Origin: Adiantum capillus-veneris
Lineage: Eukaryota > Streptophyta > Polypodiopsida > Polypodiales > Pteridaceae
Reading direction: 5' to 3'
Length of the DNA stretch: 64,000 bases
Assembly: GCA_014529385.2 (NCBI GenBank)
Contig: CM043969.1
Span: 69,018,676-69,082,675 of the forward strand
Shown in pieces: positions 32,716-44,391 of this stretch; the first letter of the stretch is position 1, and every line of letters begins with the position of its first letter. The position numbers and the translations under genes were made by a program. The notes beneath the pieces were generated by a model. That model did not search any database, was not told the DNA's origin, and saw nothing but the letters and a program-made list of their open reading frames with translations.

Positions 32716-33954
32716 CTCGACGTGTTTCAAGTTAACCACGTCTTGGGAAAATTCCATTTGTATTCTTTGCATCACTTGCCATCCCATGGGACATCTCTAT
32801 GAAAACGATGGGAGTTTTATGTTCAAGCAACACGATTTCTTGAAAGTGATTTATCGCTTAACCTAAAAATCAATAAAAAGGTTTATGCAAGAGATTAAGG
32901 GATAATTAAAGACATTTGTCACCATTCATCACATGCATACTATCTAGGTAAATATGATCTCCAGTCACCTATAGTTAAAGAGAGTGCTTTCTACTCTCTC
33001 TATGTCATATTAGTATGGTATCTAGAGAACTTGAAATAACAAAATTTGAAAGAACGAAACTTGACATAACATTGTGGTTAGTTGTTAGCAACATGGTTGG
33101 TTAGTTATGATTAGTAATGAACCATAATTAGAACGGGACAAAAAAATTAAGAAGTTGCTCCTCTTCCCAAGCAAACAAGGGAAAGGCTTGCTTGTAACAT
33201 CTTAAGCATGAATTTAAGTAGTATAAAAAGAACAAGAAAATGTTACATTAGTCTTCTCCTTGATGTAGATGAAATTATTTTCTCTATCTTCACCTTCACT
33301 TGAAGACCACTAATTTTTCTACTTGGATTGAGAGAAAGGAATGAGATAAACGAGATTCAAGCTATGGAAAGCTTGAGGGTTATGAGAGAGGATAGGGAGA
33401 GTGTAATGTGAAGAAGAAGATCAAGTTTTAACAAACTTGATTAGGGTTTTGGCCATGGCTTCTCTCGGAGAGGGGTGTGTGTGTGTGTGTGTGTGTGTGA
33501 AGGAGGCTTAGCTATGGCTTTATCAACCTTACTCTCAAGTTGCACCTTAAGAAATAAAGAAGAGAATTGTAAATGAGAAGATAAGCCCTCTTTTTATAAA
33601 CATTTTAAATAAGTGTCTTCACTTATCTTGATAGCTTATCTTCCTTATCATAAGTTCTTTTGACTTATCTTGAAAAATTATATTGCTTTTCAAACAAGTT
33701 ACTTACTCACCTTATCCTTATCTTCCCTTATACTTTCTCCTTATCTTTTTCTTTTCCTTTTTTTCTTATCTTTTTCTTTATGATATTTTTTCTTGAGATG
33801 AAAAGCTAATTTTCCATGCATGGGATATGTCCATCTTCCCATGATGGTGTAAACCGGAAGTGACTCATGGGTAAACTTTGGAGCTTGGATTTATGTTTGC
33901 GGGTCGCCGCGACGGACGTCCATAGCATAGCTCTCAAGTATCAACATAAAATTA
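32716..33954. other. non-coding region with (TG)n at 33474-33499
   Basis: About 13 TG units lie at 33474-33499. The text around 33400-33790 is AT-rich without coding signal. Confidence 0.5.
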
Positions 33955-34787
33955 TCGATACACGGGAAGCGACTCGGATGAGGCATGGAAACTCACTAGG
34001 GTGTCAATCCTAATGAAGTGAATTAGAAGAGATGCAACTACTAACTCTACAAGCAAATCAATCACACTAAATCCAAGTAATCTGCCTATGTCCTTCTACA
34101 CAGCTCTACAGTCATCACGCCAGCTCACCATGCAAATCATATCGGAATTGCACGAAACTTGAAGGGAAGCTACAGGGGACTATCAGGAACATATCCTATC
34201 ACTGTCACAGCATTCTGGGAAGGTACAACTATTGCGATCGTTCGTCCCACAATACGCAAAAACAGTAAACGAATGATCCTAAAGGGTCGTTTTTAGGTCC
34301 CTAAAGCCTCTCCCAGGGTCAAAACAACATAAAATACGCTTATAAACACTCAAAACAACGATTTAAGGCCTAAACGGATGCGTTTGAAACCTTCACCAAA
34401 TCTTGAATGCTTACACTTGAATGAAAGAGCAGAGTAAGAGGAGCACAATGCAAGAAACAAAACTGAATTTGGATTACCGTAGCCACAGAAGCGATGATTA
34501 CAAGTTGGAGCAAAGAGGTAGCTCTTTGTACGTAACACAGTAGTCCCTTATCTTCAAAAAATAATCTCCCTTTCCCACTAACCTTAGTGTATTATATACC
34601 TAGGGCTTTTTAAAGTGGCCGACGGCCAACTTCTCATGGACCTTTACATACATCATTGGAAAAATTACATCTTTGACTCAGACTTGACATAGACGATTGA
34701 CATTAGGCTTTTACAGGGTTTGATGTATTAAACATCTGAAAAATAATGTGACCACATCAAAACTTTGGTCGGTTGACCCAACGGACA
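33955..34787 (-). mobile_element. diverged LTR of the gag-protease gypsy family
   Basis: It contains GGAAGCGACTCGGATGAG (compare GGGAGCGACTCACAC at 46698 and 57092), GTGTCAATCCTAATG, and near the right edge GGTTGACCCAACGGACA. The intact LTRs end GTTGACCCAGCGATCAACA. TATATAATACACTAAGG on the minus strand near 34590-34600 resembles their TATA region. Edges are approximate. Confidence 0.5.
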
Positions 34788-34908
34788 CCTTGACTAGGTA
34801 GGCACTTGTATGTTGTTATCACCTCCAGACAATTTAACTCAAATTTATTTGAATTATTTCTATAAAAATTTTCTTATTATTACTCCCTTTTTTTAAATCG
34901 GTCTCTAT

Positions 34909-35156
34909 TGTTGGTCATGAGTAAGGGCTAGGAAGAGGTCCTTACAGGAGACAAAACCCATATGAAATGTAGAAGTGTATGGCCTAGTATAAAGAGTTAA
35001 GAGGCCCATTTCTCAATAAAAGTTTATACAAGTTTGTGTACATGAGGTGCAATGCTTTCTATGAACTTGTGATCATTGGCACTTAAGATCATGTTTTTGA
35101 GTCCAAGCTAATCTATCTTGGAGCCTAATTATCTTGAGTCACGTCATTTGTTCAGA

Positions 35157-35200
<44 letters not shown>

Positions 35201-35255
35201 GTATTATGGTTAGGTATCACCCACCCTAGTTCTCTTGAACCCATAGTATTTAACA
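34909..35255 (+). mobile_element. 5' LTR of a truncated copia-type element
   Basis: It starts TGTTGGTCAT and ends TATTTAACA. The right part is the reverse complement of the LTR at 28163-28492, including AGAACTAGGGTGGGTGAT-type text read on the other strand. A CT microsatellite at 35160-35199 corresponds to the GA/G run of that copy. Confidence 0.7.
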
Positions 35256-35269
35256 TGGTATCAGATTCC
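35256..35269 (+). promoter_or_regulatory. primer-binding site next to LTR 34909-35255
   Basis: TGGTATCAGATTCC directly follows the LTR; its first ten bases match the initiator tRNA-Met primer site. This fixes the LTR as a 5' LTR on the + strand. Confidence 0.8.
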
Positions 35270-36063
35270 ATGTTGCTAGGGTTGAGTAGTGCCTTTATAA
35301 GCATAGGTGCTGAGTGGAAGGAGATCTTGAGTGAAGCATCAAGAGAGTCTCTATTAAATATATATTAAAGCTCATATCTTCACTCTATTTACCTTAAGTA
35401 AGGTCTTTTAATTCTCAATTAGGAGCATATGGAGAGAATACTTTGTACAAGCCTTCATTTGAAGTGTGACATCAAGTACTTGGAGAATTGGAAGGTGTTT
35501 AATGAGCCAAGGTCATTTTTTACAAGTGTTCACCAAACTCGTGCACCAACAATTGTAATTAAACTTAGTTCATTTCTAGGGTATGATAACTTTTTGCATT
35601 GATTCCTTCATATGCTTGCAACGAAGGATCTTCCATTGTATGAATTGATCCAAAAGAGAAAGAAGTTCATCTCAAACCATAGGAACGTGAGGCAAGTTTC
35701 CAATGCTTGAAGTAGGTGATCAACAAGAAGACAATCCTTCATCAACCAGACTGGGAATTCAATTTTCATGTGCATGTGGATGCATTTGGAATAGAAATGA
35801 AGCCATATTGGCCCAGCCTAATGTGAAGACAAACTACCTAGTGTACTTTGCTAAGAGATACCCCTCCCCAGAGATCTATGCACAAAATATACAATTTACA
35901 CTTTTATACAATTTTCAATATACATCAGAGTTGTGAAAGCGTTTGCATAGGGGAGGATTTCTCAACACCCAACCTAACATGGAGTTTAGGCCATGAGCCG
36001 GACTACATCATCACATTGATATAACATTTGAAAAATAATTTTCAAAGGCTGGTGAGATTCATG
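35270..36063 (+). mobile_element. internal remnant downstream of the primer site
   Basis: No intact gag is present. ATGATAACTTTTTGCATTG near 35581 may be a decayed gag start. The 77-residue ORF at 35703-35936 is not recognisable. The region ends at the GAAAC target site of the next element. Confidence 0.4.
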
Positions 36064-36068
36064 GAAAC
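36064..36068. other. target-site duplication GAAAC, left
   Basis: It matches 44977-44981 on the far side of the element. Confidence 0.92.
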
Positions 36069-36319
36069 TGTGCGCTCCTTGCCGCACTGTCGAAGCAAGG
36101 GACTTGCCAATACACCGTGTGCGAGCCACAAACGGCTCCAAGCACACAACAAGCCTAAACTAGCAAGCTCAAGAGAGCAAAGGGTGTGTCACTCACCGCT
36201 CTATGCTCGCCTTCGTGGTGGATTCCTCGCCGCGATGAAGAAGAAGCTGCAGTCGTGCCGCGCTCAACCGCCTCGCCGCCGTCGTGCCTTCGTAATGCTC
36301 GATCGCACACACACTCTCC

Positions 36320-36357
<38 letters not shown>

Positions 36358-36655
36358 AGGAGGCGAAGAAGAAGAAGATGGAGATGGAGATGGAGATGGA
36401 GCAAGAGCACTCTTCTATTGCACAAATGAGAGAATGAGTAAAAATTAGGTTTAGTTGGCTTTTATAGGAGCTCACCCCATTCACACTTGGGTGCCCATGC
36501 TTAGCCAACTAACCCTAGCATGTTCATGTTAGAGTGCGCCTCTCATCAGCGATCACCCTTACCCTTTTCCTATTGGTCCGACAAGCCCGGTACCTGACTC
36601 TAAATAATACAACGTTTATAGATCATAGGGTGTCCGTGTGCCGTGAGGGTTAACA
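36069..36655 (-). mobile_element. 3' LTR of the 8.9-kb element
   Basis: It runs TGTGCGCTCC to GGTTAACA on the + strand. It includes CT and CA microsatellites (36318-36356) and four GGAGAT units (36378-36401), against three in the other LTR. Confidence 0.95.
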
Positions 36656-36690
36656 TTCCCCCCTTCCTGATGTAGATTCCGTCCTCGGAA
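36656..36690 (-). promoter_or_regulatory. polypurine tract and adjacent hairpin
   Basis: The minus strand reads AGGAAGGGGGGAA directly at the 3' LTR. Just upstream is a stem TTCCG, loop AGGA, CGGAA (36677-36690). Confidence 0.8.
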
Positions 36691-38288
36691 GCTATTGAGT
36701 TGAAGCTGGTTCGTCGAGGTGGAAGAGCATTTGAGATGAATGTCCTTAGCCTTCTTCAGTCACTGCAAAATCAAACAACATTGGCACAGTAATTGCATTC
36801 TCTTAAAAAGCATATGCAGTTTTAGGTAGACAAATTGATTGGTAAAAGAATTTCAAACAATTTGTCAGCAATGAACATTAAATTGCAATGTAATCAAATG
36901 CATAAACAGATGTAAAGGTAAAAAATTAAACAAGTATGGGGTCGCTCATTTGACGGTCGAAAGGCACTAGAGATCGAATATTAATACCATGGGTAAGCTT
37001 CTTAATTTTCACTGGTCAATTAAGTTGTTTAATCGCGAGAGCCAAGTATTCATGTTCGAGGGCTAACTAGAGGCTATATCTAGAAAACCTTGTAGTTAAG
37101 CTACCATAAAAGGAATTTCTCATGAAATCATCGCCTGACTGATTACTTTTTCATTGACCCCCCAAAGTCTTTTCACATTGATTCAATTATGATGTGTGTG
37201 CTTATTTTGTATGCCTTGGGTTTTTTGCTTTTCAAGGAAAAGCGCCCACACTGGGAACCTCTAGGGCTCTAGTACCATAGGCAATACATGTGAGTGAAGT
37301 ACCAAATCAAGCAGGGATTTCTCTTCCAGCTTAAAATTTTACATTGTGGCACTTTGATTTTTTGTTTGTTCATTTTCAGCATTTAAATTTTGTAACTTTG
37401 GGGGGTCATATAACACTGTTACCCTCCCCAGGCTCATCACATTAGTAAACTCCCTTTATAATACTTAAACTAAAGGTCAATAGGGTTAAGCCCACTAGAA
37501 AGCCCTAGTACATTTCATACAATGCTGCCTAAATCGGATTAAGAACCTAAGTAACCATTGCTTATTAGGAAGGCATTCCCCATGGTATTAAGAGAAGATT
37601 TCTAATACCTAGCTTGGTCAAACTAGCTTAGTCGGACTGCTTGATTTTTACACCTAGACAAGTGATTATGACAAAACATTACATTGAATTAAATGTTTGA
37701 TAGTAAGCAAATGCGCTGAATATTATGCTACCAATCACAATCAAAGCAGACAAACATGGATGCAAAAAGATAAGGGCAATGCTAATGGACAAGAAACACC
37801 TGTTTGTGTCGATGGTCGCGCTTGATTTGAAGTGTGAACGAGAGAAAGGTTCCATGAAGGTCCAAATCCTATTAATAGCAACACGCTCCTGTACACACTA
37901 TGAAACACAAACAATACCTCTAGGAGGCACATCAGTGGAAAAAGAGAACTTTTCTAATCTCTCAACTCTAAAATAGAAACACTCCTATCGTACTAATCTT
38001 ACCTACCCTCCATCACTCAAGTGATGAGGATCAAAGGTGTTTTATGGCATAGGTTTCTGTTTCACTGTACCAGATGTGACATGTGTAGGTCTGAGTCAAT
38101 GTTTTGACTTTTAAGGTGCATACTCGTTTGCTAATTGCTCTTGGTCTTTATTTTTTTGTTTTTTTGTGAGTATAAAGCTTTATATGTACATTCCCTAAGA
38201 TCGGAGATTAAGAGGTCAGGGAAAAAGGTTGAGAGGGAAACAAGTGAATGATGGATGTCCACAAACACTCCCCCCTTCCTTGGGTAAA
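36691..38288 (-). other. 3' non-coding part of the 8.9-kb element
   Basis: About 1.6 kb lies between the last ORF and the hairpin. No protein family is recognised in any frame, and in particular no RT or integrase. Confidence 0.55.
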
Positions 38289-39008
38289 TCATACCTTTTG
38301 GAATGAGGTCATCACCTTTTGAAACCAATTGTTCCAGTTGGTAATAGGTGAGGATTTTTGCCAGTAGTTTTCTATTACCCTAGGTGCCTCGTCAAGTTGC
38401 AAGGGTGGTAAGGTACTCTCCCAGGATCGAACTTGAAGTGGTTCATCAGGTGATTCTTGAACACTGGGATGTGTGGATTCTTTTGTAGCTTCATGGAGGT
38501 CCACTACTATAGATGGAGGCTGTGTAGAAGCTTTTACCTCTATGGATGTATTACATGAGGAGCTAGAAACTTCACGGGACTCCCCCCTTCCTGAGCTAGG
38601 TGGAACAAATCGTTCTTTCTTTGGTACCCAAACTAACTCTGGACTAGGTGTGTAGCATTCTGTGATTTTTTTCTTTCCACGATCATTAATTCGTTTTGGA
38701 TCTACGGGATTGGGCTCACTTGGGTCAGGTGATAGGTAAGAGCATAATCTACGTTTTGGCACCCAGATTTGATCATTTCCTTGATAGTAGCCTTGGGCTT
38801 CCAATAGTCGTTTAGGGATCCATCGCAACATTTTCTTACTTTTCTTGGAGCGAGTGGTATGTTTCTTACAAGGCTTCTGTTTTTTAGCACTAGCTATGGT
38901 CACTAAAGAAGCTTTAGGGACCCACTTGTATGTTTTCTTCGTTACATTAGGATGAGTCTTGTCGGAACCGATATGCATTGCTTGTAGCATATTTAAGGGT
39001 ATAGGCAT
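38289..39008 (-). CDS. W-[IV]-P-K repeat protein (accessory ORF)
   Basis: This 239-residue frame starts at ATG 39006-39008, eight bases past the protease stop and in another frame. It carries four spaced copies of a short motif: YKWVPKASL, LRWIPKRLL, QIWVPKRRL and LVWVPKKER. Basic, Ser/Lys-rich linkers separate them and an acidic, Ser/Pro-rich tail follows. The same motif recurs in the equivalent ORF of the 11.4-kb element. A single W-V-P-K also occurs between gag and protease in some plant copia polyproteins, to my knowledge. No enzyme motif or membrane segment is visible. The repeats suggest a peptide ligand or nucleic-acid contact; the function is unknown. Confidence 0.7.
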   Translation of the reverse strand: MPIPLNMLQAMHIGSDKTHPNVTKKTYKWVPKASLVTIASAKKQKPCKKHTTRSKKSKKMLRWIPKRLLEAQGYYQGNDQIWVPKRRLCSYLSPDPSEPNPVDPKRINDRGKKKITECYTPSPELVWVPKKERFVPPSSGRGESREVSSSSCNTSIEVKASTQPPSIVVDLHEATKESTHPSVQESPDEPLQVRSWESTLPPLQLDEAPRVIENYWQKSSPITNWNNWFQKVMTSFQKV

Positions 39009-39018
39009 TTCATCCCCC

Positions 39019-41073
39019 TCAAGTGTCTATGGTTGATGCTAGGTGGACCCAATCCACATTGTCCGACTCAGTCATCCCAGGTAGGATATCCATATAAGGA
39101 GAATCTTGGCCAATGTCTGTATCCTTCTTACAAGTGTAACAATATTGTAGTGGGGCCGAGTGAACTGTGGTGTCAGAGTGATGATCAATAATGGTTTTAC
39201 TCCCTAAGGGGTGTACCTTACCAGTCACCAAATCCACTCTAAGGACAGAGTCTTGGAATTGCAAATAGACATGATTTTTAGACCAATCGTGAACCATTTG
39301 TGCTTCCCTCATGAATGGTCGTCCTAAAATCATTTCATATGACATAAGGTGTTTAGAGAAATCCATTACAATGAACGTATGTCGTACCTTGTATCCTAGA
39401 ACTTTGATCTTAAGATCCTTGAGCATCCCCATAGGTTTGGCTATGGTACCATTTGCCATCTTTACCACAATGTTAGTAACACTGAGGCGGGGTTTTCCCA
39501 TGGATTCCCAACAATCTTTTGTAATGATGCTAGCTCCTGCACCACCATCAAGAATTCCCTTTATAGTTAACCCCTTGGTAGTGATGGGTAGGGTCGCATT
39601 AGACTCGTCGCCTTCAAAATACTGCCCTAATTCGTTAATGGGTACCTCGATCACAGACTCGTGTCCATCTAAGTCAAGTGATTGCACATGATTTTCCTCA
39701 TCAATCATAATCGAGTCAGGCCTATTTGGTTGCGCAAACTGTGGTAATCCCATTCGTAGCTCTCCGTTAAGGAATGCTCGAAGTGCAAGAAATAACTCAG
39801 GATCTCCATACAACTTTGCTATGATCGTGGTTCGGACCTCAGAAGACATGAAGTCCACTAGTTTGGCAACATTCATTGGCATTTTGCAGGGTGTAGGTCC
39901 TTGACTAGGAACTGGTGAGGATGGATTCTCATATTCCTCAATGGGATCAGGTATTCCTTCGTTAAACATCCTTTCCAACAAGAAGGGTGTATGCTCACTT
40001 TCTGATGTCCCGTCCTCACTCCCTTCTTGGATGATACTAGATATGGCTAACGGTCTATGGTTCATGTGGGGTGGATGAACTTGCGTGGGAAACACTGTGT
40101 CATGAATTTTGACATGCATGGGTTCTGGTTCTAGTTTCCTTTGAGTCTCCTCCACTAAACCTCTTAGATGTTTCACCTGCTCAATCTCGTCTACTGGGTT
40201 TGGGTACGTCCCAATCTTCTTTTTACGATTCTTCCCTTTTTGCCCCTGCGGTTTATCTTGGGGGTCTTGGATTGGATTTGGAAACACTTGTGGTGTTTTC
40301 AGAGGCTCTTTATGATTTTCTCTTATTCGGTTTTCATTTGGTTCCATGTTACGGTTTTCTTTGTCGGTCTTTCCCTTTGTGGTATTGGTTCTAGTCTCCA
40401 TTGTCTCGATTGAATCTGAATCATCCTCGAGGTCATTCATATACACGGGGTCATCTCCTGTTCCTATGTTTGTTTTGGAACTTGGCTTTGAATTTTCCGT
40501 ATTCTGCGACTTCTTCCTTCGTGTCTTCTTTTTCTTTGCTTGGATAACTGACGCGGTATCTCTCTCTTCGAGGATATGGCCTGGCCCTTGAAGCATGGAC
40601 CGTGTAATCGCATAAGCGGGTGCGACGGGTGGTATTGGCGATGTCACACTAGCAATTTCGACCAAATTCAGGGGTGTGATTTTAGGTGCATTTGGGTTAT
40701 AGGGGCATTGGGCAATCAAGTGATCTATGCCACAACGATTACATGTGAGTATTGGCATTGCAGACGTGCTCCCTTGATTCGTTTGCATCTGTGCAGCATT
40801 CTTTTGCAGCCTAATAGGGCACTCCGCTGCTCGATGTGGTCCACCACACTCGTAGCATTGAAGAGGTGGCCTCCTAGCCTGGGTGTTGATATTTTGACCT
40901 CTGGATGCGAGAGCAGCAGCTTGATAAACCGGCTTGACTTGCCCCCAACAATCTTCCATGTAGTATATAGGACACTCTTCCAGTGTATCAAGTCCGTAGG
41001 CAATACTAGTGTCTATTTCCTCCTCACAGCCATCTGGATAAGCATTTGATGGCTCGCAACCCACTTGGTTCAT
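39019..41073 (-). CDS. gag C-terminal zinc knuckles and aspartic protease
   Basis: The frame continues gag after an in-frame TAG at 41098-41100. Near its start are two zinc knuckles of unusual spacing: CYECGGPHRAAEC and CNRCGIDHLIAQC (CX2CX3HX4C). A long polar linker follows. The protease lies at about residues 480-620: GILDGGAGASIITKD gives the active site as DGGA rather than DSGA or DTGA, and MILGRPFM is the downstream retropepsin signature. DGG variants occur in other plant gypsy proteases. The protein ends ASTIDT at 39019. Protease would mature gag; no polymerase domain follows. Confidence 0.88.
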   Translation of the reverse strand: MNQVGCEPSNAYPDGCEEEIDTSIAYGLDTLEECPIYYMEDCWGQVKPVYQAAALASRGQNINTQARRPPLQCYECGGPHRAAECPIRLQKNAAQMQTNQGSTSAMPILTCNRCGIDHLIAQCPYNPNAPKITPLNLVEIASVTSPIPPVAPAYAITRSMLQGPGHILEERDTASVIQAKKKKTRRKKSQNTENSKPSSKTNIGTGDDPVYMNDLEDDSDSIETMETRTNTTKGKTDKENRNMEPNENRIRENHKEPLKTPQVFPNPIQDPQDKPQGQKGKNRKKKIGTYPNPVDEIEQVKHLRGLVEETQRKLEPEPMHVKIHDTVFPTQVHPPHMNHRPLAISSIIQEGSEDGTSESEHTPFLLERMFNEGIPDPIEEYENPSSPVPSQGPTPCKMPMNVAKLVDFMSSEVRTTIIAKLYGDPELFLALRAFLNGELRMGLPQFAQPNRPDSIMIDEENHVQSLDLDGHESVIEVPINELGQYFEGDESNATLPITTKGLTIKGILDGGAGASIITKDCWESMGKPRLSVTNIVVKMANGTIAKPMGMLKDLKIKVLGYKVRHTFIVMDFSKHLMSYEMILGRPFMREAQMVHDWSKNHVYLQFQDSVLRVDLVTGKVHPLGSKTIIDHHSDTTVHSAPLQYCYTCKKDTDIGQDSPYMDILPGMTESDNVDWVHLASTIDT

Positions 41074-41097
41074 AGGGGCGACTCTTGGATGCGGGGG

Positions 41098-43437
41098 CTA
41101 CGGTCCTAGCACAGGAGGTGGTAGCGGTGTAGCTTGTACAACATTTTGAGATCTAGGGACCATGTGTTGCGGTAGTTGCTGAACAGGTGGAGCAGGCATC
41201 AATACAGGAGCTCGAGGGGCATCTGTCCAGGCTACAGGTGGTCTATTTTCCATAATACGTTTGATCATTAAACAATCCTTAGCTTGGTGACCATACCTAC
41301 CACATGCGTTGCAAGTTCCATTAAATTTTACTCTAAACGTAGGGCACTCACTAGTGCTATGTGGACCTAAGCAAATGGAACACCATTGTTGCTCCCTTCT
41401 TGGATACATGTGACTATTTTGAGGGGGTCGATTATCCTTAAGAGACTCTTGGATTGCCTTGGTGAGGTCTGTCAAGAATGTCTCAAATACCTTTGGCTCA
41501 TTGGAAATGGGCTTTGCAGTCATGGGTTCATACTCAATGGCTTGTGAGCTAGTGGATCTCGTGTCAGTAGACACCCTCATGCCTGCTATCATCAAGTTGT
41601 CCTCTAATTGGATTGCATTGGCAGTGACATCTTCCCAGGTTGTGATACCTCTAATCACTAGTCCATTATAGATTCCTTCATTCCTCAACCCTCGAATGAA
41701 TCGATCAAGCAGTTGGTTATTGTTGAAGCGCTCATTTACAGGGCAGCGAGAGTTTAAGTGCTTTAGACGACTAATGAAGTCCCTTACTGACTCTCCTTCC
41801 TTACGTTCAGCCTTCTGTAGCTAAGATGCTACACCCCAAAGCACACCTTCTCGTATGTACTCCTTTAGAAACAACCTTCGAAGGGTAGGGTAGATTGTTT
41901 TCTCGTCCACCCTTAGGGTCCTATACCAATCTCCAGCCTTCCCACTTAATGTCAAGCTTAAGGCATTGCACTTATGTAGTTCGTTGCGTTCCCCTAAGGA
42001 ATCACATACTTGTTCAAACACTTCAATGTGTTTTCTAGCATCTTCGTCCCCATTGAATTTTTGCGTGAGTTTGGCAATTTGTACTGCCTTACTTCTAGGC
42101 TCTCTATCAGATGCATGACGCATATTTTCCGCCATAGATCGACCTATGGTTTGAGCAAACGCTGCCAAGTCACCTATGTGAGGAGGCAGGGCCGGTGGAG
42201 GTACTCTTGGAATCATATGTGGGAGAGGAACGGGTACCGGTCTTGGCATATGTGTGGATGATGCAGGATATGGAACATAACCGGGCATAGGTCCACTCGG
42301 ATAAGGGCTAGGGAGCGGCACTCGAGGAGCATAAACAAGTGGTACAACTGGAGGTGTGGGGGCCATGTGTGCATAAGGGACTAGAGGCACATACGGTCGA
42401 GGCCCCATATTAGGTACTACGACACTAGGTAGTGGCACTGCGCTAACCGTAGATGTCATCGGTACATTCTCTGTCAGGCTTATCCTTGGAGTGAGCACTG
42501 TGTTTTCCTTAATAGAGGGTTGAGCCAAGTTAGGGAAGCTAAAGTTTTCGCTCGGAGGCTCAGATTGCATAGAGACCCCAGGTGAAATGACGTAAGATGG
42601 GTCCATGGGGCTCATTAGAGGAGTCTCCATTTGTGATAGAGTAGGCTGTTGAGCCTTGCTCGTATCCAGAAATCTCATGGGGCCAGTTGAGAGTATATTT
42701 ACCCCTCGATTTTGCCTTTCTGATTGAATAATGCCATGGATAACATTACAGATCCTTTTCTGTTGATCTTCGATGCTCGTGGCACTAGAGGTGGATTGTA
42801 CAATCTCTATCCATCCTACATGGTAGGCGTGGCCAGAGTGTAGATCCGTCAACACCTCAGTGTGGAGGTCGTATGTCCAATGATCATTAATGAACAATCC
42901 TTCTAGAGTCGACGTGTTAACGGTTTCTTGTGAGGTAGAAGCAATGTTGCTCCCCGTGGTTTTACTGGTCACCAACGGTACTCTAGAGGGAACTTCTGAA
43001 GGAGGCAGCTCAACAGGGCCTTCTTGGTAAGAAGTTGGTAGGATATCCACATGGACACTCTTTGGGGGTGTGGGGTCCACGTGCGATGTGAAAGGAGAGT
43101 CCACTTCCCCACCCCCTTCGTGTGCTTCATTTGCATCAGGTTCCGAGCGAGTAGCTCTACCTAATGTTTCCATGAAACGGCTAAACATACTAGTACTAGG
43201 CTGTGGAGCTTCGCGAGGTGCATGGCCTTCTCTCTCAGTGTTTTGGGTAGGGTATGCTTCCATGATTTCTGAGTCGGAGGAGGAATCACTAGCGGCTATT
43301 TTAGGGTCTTGGGTGGTGCTACCTTGTGTCCCCGCTGAGGGTCTAGAGCTTATCGTGGATGGGTAATGGGTGTCCGTATGAACAGAGGCACCCTCAATAT
43401 GCTCGTGTTCTAGCACCCGCCCAGAGCGTAAATGCAT
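41098..43437 (-). pseudogene. gag of the 8.9-kb element (one in-frame TAG)
   Basis: It starts at ATG 43435-43437 (MHLRSGRVLEHEH). The first 400 residues are disordered and proline-rich (VPLPHMIPRVPPPALPP). The retrotransposon gag domain follows (IAKLTQKFNGDEDARKHIEV, then SGKAGDWYRTLR). An in-frame TAG at 41821-41823 is followed without frame change by LQKAERKEGESVRDFISRLK, the expected continuation. Two knuckles come next: CSICLGPHSTSEC (CX3H spacing) and CNACGRYGHQAKDC (classical). The stop could be a C-to-T mutated Gln codon; programmed read-through is a less likely alternative. Confidence 0.9.
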
Positions 43438-43989
43438 GTGCTTTTGATACCCTAAGGTGTCAAAAAGCTGCTCTAGGAGGCCTTGTGACTAGTTTTTAGC
43501 GTGTTTTTTGTTTGTTTTTTTGCTAGATTTTTTAGAGCGTGTCGTGGAATGGGCCGTGTGATAGCTCGAAACGAGCGTATCGGTCAGAGGGTCGTGCCGT
43601 GCTTTACAGCCCTCCGTTTGGTCACTCTATGCCCTCGGAATCCCTAAAACTGTCAATTTCCAGTAGGGAACTAGACCCAAACTAGAAAGTCTAAGGGTGC
43701 AAGTGGGAAGAGAAAGGAGGAGAGTGGAGGACTTGTCCCACATGCTCTCATTCTCTCTTGAGGAAGTAGGGTATATATATAAGAGTGAGTCTAGTATATA
43801 TCATAAGACTGAGGACTGAGGCCTGGGCTTGGGCTTGGGCTTCCCAATCTATCTTTTACACAAACCAACCCGTCCGTTTTAAGATTCACGTTTTTTATTT
43901 TCGAAACATTTAACCGCCCGCTCACTCGCATTTTTATTTTCCTTTTTTTTGTTTTTTTTTCAGATTTTTTTTCCCAGAAAAATTTAATT

Positions 43990-44275
43990 AATTTTTTTTC
44001 CCTTTTTTATAATGCAGAAAACGCAAAAATTACAGAAAATTGAAAACGCACAGAAATTACAGAAATTGAAATGCAAGAAATGCAGAAAATTGAAAACGCA
44101 CAGAAATTGCAAAAATTGAAAAAACGCAAGAAATGCAAAAAATTGAAAACGCACAGAAAATGCAGAAATTGCAGAAAATTGGAACTTGACAGAAAATTTA
44201 ACACAGAAAACGCAGAAAATTGCAGAAATTGAAACTTGACAGAAAACGTAGAAAACGCAAAAAACAGAAATCTCC
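43990..44275 (-). repeat. low-complexity leader repeat (GCAGAAATTG units)
   Basis: Units such as GCAGAAAATTGAAAACGCACAGAAATT recur about ten times in the leader between primer site and gag. The coding strand is therefore T/C-rich here, poor in G and probably unstructured. Confidence 0.85.
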
Positions 44276-44370
44276 ACACAACTACACACCCTCATTCCCT
44301 GCCTTTCCTATGAAAGAAATTGCACCACAAGAAAGCGTAAAGTGTTAATCGAGCTTAGTGTAGGGCATAT

Positions 44371-44387
44371 CCCCGACAGCGGCGCCA
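44371..44387 (-). promoter_or_regulatory. primer-binding site, tRNA-Asp-like
   Basis: The minus strand reads TGGCGCCGCTGTCGGGG four bases from the 5' LTR, close to the complement of the plant tRNA-Asp 3' end. Confidence 0.8.
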
Positions 44388-44391
44388 AAAA

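Noticed and set aside
36155-36508. ORFs on both strands of the 587-bp LTR (and the same at 44342-44829)
   Set aside because: They lie inside LTRs and read through CT, CA and GGAGAT repeats; the repetitive peptides are artefacts of these.
40168-41049. Several + strand ORFs opposite the protease ORF
   Set aside because: They are antisense shadows of the gag-protease frame.
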